This document shows, piece after piece, positions 62,394 through 64,000 of a stretch of 64,000 bases of DNA (positions are counted from its first letter, which is position 1; each line of letters starts with the position of its first letter). The notes under the pieces were generated by a model. The model saw nothing but the letters and a program-made list of their open reading frames with translations, ran no database searches and was not told where the DNA came from. Made by a program: the position numbers and the translations under genes. Source of the DNA: Aquimarina sp. MMG016. GTDB lineage: Bacteria > Bacteroidota > Bacteroidia > Flavobacteriales > Flavobacteriaceae. Location: NCBI RefSeq assembly GCF_018100805.1, contig NZ_JAGJEA010000016.1, positions 57,409 to 121,408 on the forward strand, written 5' to 3'.

Positions 62394-63113
62394 ATGAAAA
62401 AAGTAATTATAGTCGATGACGAAAAATCGGGCCGTACGTTAATTAAAGAATATCTCGAGCCACATAAAGATCTTATTCTATTAGGTGAAGCCAATAATGG
62501 GGTGGATGCTGTCAAGATCATTAATGAGTTTAAACCTGATCTTGTTTTTATGGATATTCAGATGCCGGGGATGACTGGATTTGATGTCCTGGAGCATCTG
62601 GAAGAACTCCCACAGATTGTTTTTAGCACAGCTTATGATCAATATGCCCTAAAAGCGTTTGAAGTACATGCAGTTGATTACCTCTTAAAGCCTTATACCA
62701 AAGAACGTTTTGATGCTGCCATTGCTCGTATTAGCGAAGTACATAAAATCATCTCTTTGGCAGAAGAACATATAGAACAAAAACATGAATATCCCGAACG
62801 TATTATTGTTCAGAAAGGTACTAAATATGTAACCATTGCTACTAATGACATTTATCATGTCGAAGCCTATGGCGATTATTCAAAACTGCATACCGTTTCA
62901 GATACTTTTATCAGTAATCATGGGATTAGTGTCTTGGAAGAAAAACTGGATACTAAACAGTTTTTACGGATTCATCGTAGTACAATTGTACATCTTGATA
63001 AGATCAAGGAGGTAACCAAATATGGCAAGAGTTATATGATCGTTTTATCCAACCAGGAAAAGGTAAAAGTAAGTAGGGGTTATGCCGATAAGATCAAGGC
63101 TTTGATATTTTGA
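62394..63113 (+). CDS. LytTR-family response regulator
   Basis: 239 residues. The receiver domain has the acidic pocket DDEKSG, phosphoacceptor Asp54 (LVFMDIQMPGMTGFD), the Ser/Thr TAYDQYALKAF and the Lys in VDYLLKPY. The LytTR DNA-binding domain follows (PERIIVQKGTKYVTIATNDIYHVEAYGDYSKLHT, residues about 136-235). Downstream partner of the LytS kinase. The receptor gene at 60875 and its own operon are the likely targets. Confidence 0.93.
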   Translation: MKKVIIVDDEKSGRTLIKEYLEPHKDLILLGEANNGVDAVKIINEFKPDLVFMDIQMPGMTGFDVLEHLEELPQIVFSTAYDQYALKAFEVHAVDYLLKPYTKERFDAAIARISEVHKIISLAEEHIEQKHEYPERIIVQKGTKYVTIATNDIYHVEAYGDYSKLHTVSDTFISNHGISVLEEKLDTKQFLRIHRSTIVHLDKIKEVTKYGKSYMIVLSNQEKVKVSRGYADKIKALIF

Positions 63114-63337
63114 TTAAGCTTTGTACCCCAATATTCTGATCTCCATCTAAACAAAATACCGGATATCAGATGTATCTCGTAAATCAGATATTGTTAACTA
63201 ATTGTTTATAATGTAATTAGTTAGATAAGTATTCTTGGTCTTTCATCTGTTTTTAGAACATTTTATCGATTATTCATTCATAATTAAGATTTATTTTTGT
63301 CCTTTAGTTCGCTGATTAGCATATTTTTACATGTACG

Positions 63338-63769
63338 ATGGAGTATGTAAAGGAATCTTCTTTTTATAAGGATGCGATACAGGAATTAAAGTATCCTTTT
63401 GGTATATATTATCTCTTTGATGGTTTTATTATAGCAGAGATCAATGAGGGTGTTTTATATACGTGGGATTATCACGGCAAGATTGTAGCTGCAGATATCG
63501 CAGAATTGTATGAAAATGATGGGCGGGACATTGTATACATATCTAATCGAATACATTCCTATGCTGTAAAACCAAGTGATTGGATTAAGTTTTATAGCAA
63601 TAATTATAAGTTAAGAGCTTATGCTGTGGTGAGCAATACCAAGAGAGGGCGCCTGAATATGTTGATTGAAAAACTTTTTATGAAAAATAGAATTCAAAGC
63701 TTTGATAACCTTACTGATGCCATTAGCTGGGCCAAAAGCCTAGCTCCCAAAGTACATAAAAACTCCTGA
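63338..63769 (+). CDS. small STAS/SpoIIAA-like protein
   Basis: 143 residues. Strand-helix pattern: YYLFDGFIIAEINEGVLYTWDYHGKIV, IAELYENDGRDIVYISNRIHSYAVKP, LRAYAVVSNTKRGRLNMLIE, QSFDNLTDAISWAKSLAP. It has the layout of the protein at 28530-28886, including the closing F-D-N-L-T-D-A-I-S-W-A. No obvious phosphorylation motif. Function unknown; it follows the LytTR gene by 224 nt. Confidence 0.65.
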   Translation: MEYVKESSFYKDAIQELKYPFGIYYLFDGFIIAEINEGVLYTWDYHGKIVAADIAELYENDGRDIVYISNRIHSYAVKPSDWIKFYSNNYKLRAYAVVSNTKRGRLNMLIEKLFMKNRIQSFDNLTDAISWAKSLAPKVHKNS

Positions 63770-63839
63770 TTAAATTCCACTTCAAAACTTTTGATTTGCG
63801 GTTACATTTGGCTTCGAGAACTTATATCATAAAGGAGTT

Positions 63840-64000
63840 ATTCATAATCCATAATTCATAATTCGTAATTCATAATTCGTAATTCATAATTCGTAATTCA
63901 TAATTCGTAATTCATAATTCGTAATTCATAATTCGTAATTCATAATTCATAATTCCTAATTCCTAATTCCTAATTCCTAATTCCTAATTCCTAATTCCTA
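63840..64000. repeat. heptanucleotide tandem repeat array (continues outside window)
   Basis: Exactly 23 consecutive 7-bp units fill 161 nt: ATTCATA and one ATCCATA variant, then alternating ATTCGTA/ATTCATA, then seven ATTCCTA units to the window end. The fourth or fifth base is the only variable site in nearly all units. It starts about 70 nt after the preceding gene. Confidence 0.95.

Noticed and set aside
63840..64000. Regular repeat array that might be taken for CRISPR
   Set aside because: The unit is 7 bp with no unique spacers, so it is a simple tandem repeat.

Overview
The window looks like a chromosomal segment of a marine flavobacterium (Bacteroidota, Flavobacteriaceae; an Aquimarina-like genome would fit). 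The basis is AT-rich sequence, AT-rich start regions with little Shine-Dalgarno signal, lipoproteins with a Cys-Ser/Lys-Asp-Asp type export signal, a TonB receptor of the CarboxypepD-reg/OMP_b-brl_3 class, a LytS/LytTR pair, a MutS-like protein without an Smr domain and a long-form urocanase. The genus is inference. I saw no rRNA, tRNA or CRISPR.

Positions 1-11.9 kb: the tail of a Crp/Fnr regulator, then twelve co-directional genes that read as a CoA-thioester catabolic cluster. They are two acyl-CoA dehydrogenases, an APH-like kinase, three short-chain dehydrogenases, an enoyl-CoA isomerase/hydratase, two medium-chain reductases, a MaoC hydratase, a transglutaminase-like protein and a DUF1330 protein. 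The ACAD11-type dehydrogenase followed directly by the APH-like kinase is the split form of animal ACAD10/11 and of the bacterial levulinate (Lva) kinase/dehydrogenase pair, so 4-hydroxyacyl-CoA breakdown is a reasonable guess.

12-18 kb: unrelated small units, including membrane proteins, a monoacylglycerol-lipase-like hydrolase, ferritin and a very short ORF with its own terminator. 18.3-25.3 kb: a complete histidine utilisation operon transcribed hutH-hutI-hutU-hutG, with a divergent LysR regulator. 25.5-30 kb: a photolyase/SDR/SRPBCC operon behind a clear inverted repeat, a STAS-like small protein and an aquaporin. 30-41.5 kb: a DUF2911 protein, an oxidoreductase, a PIG-L deacetylase with a 36-aa membrane ORF and a Na+/solute symporter, a second symporter, a MutS2-like ATPase and Ung.

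41.5-45 kb: a small membrane ORF, an IS200-like Y1 transposase bracketed by many palindromes, a beta-barrel protein, a binding-protein-like gene and another small membrane ORF. 45-50.3 kb: a nucleoside phosphorylase, DUF1835, an SUI1-type factor, a 2OG-Fe(II) oxygenase and a fused E1 alpha/beta 2-oxoacid dehydrogenase.

50.4-58.3 kb is the least ordinary part. It has cell-envelope proteins without clear relatives, two of which share an identical 19-nt element at the same distance from a -7-like box, and a 1205-aa papain-like protease with about five PA14-type modules and no signal peptide. 58.5-63.8 kb: a TonB-dependent receptor, divergent from a LytS-type kinase and LytTR regulator that have a miniature inverted repeat between them, then a second STAS-like protein. 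The window ends in a 7-bp tandem repeat array that runs off the edge.

Recurring spacer elements (CTCGA/TCGAG hairpins, GTCATT-type inverted repeats, degenerate heptad repeats) are scattered through the intergenic DNA.
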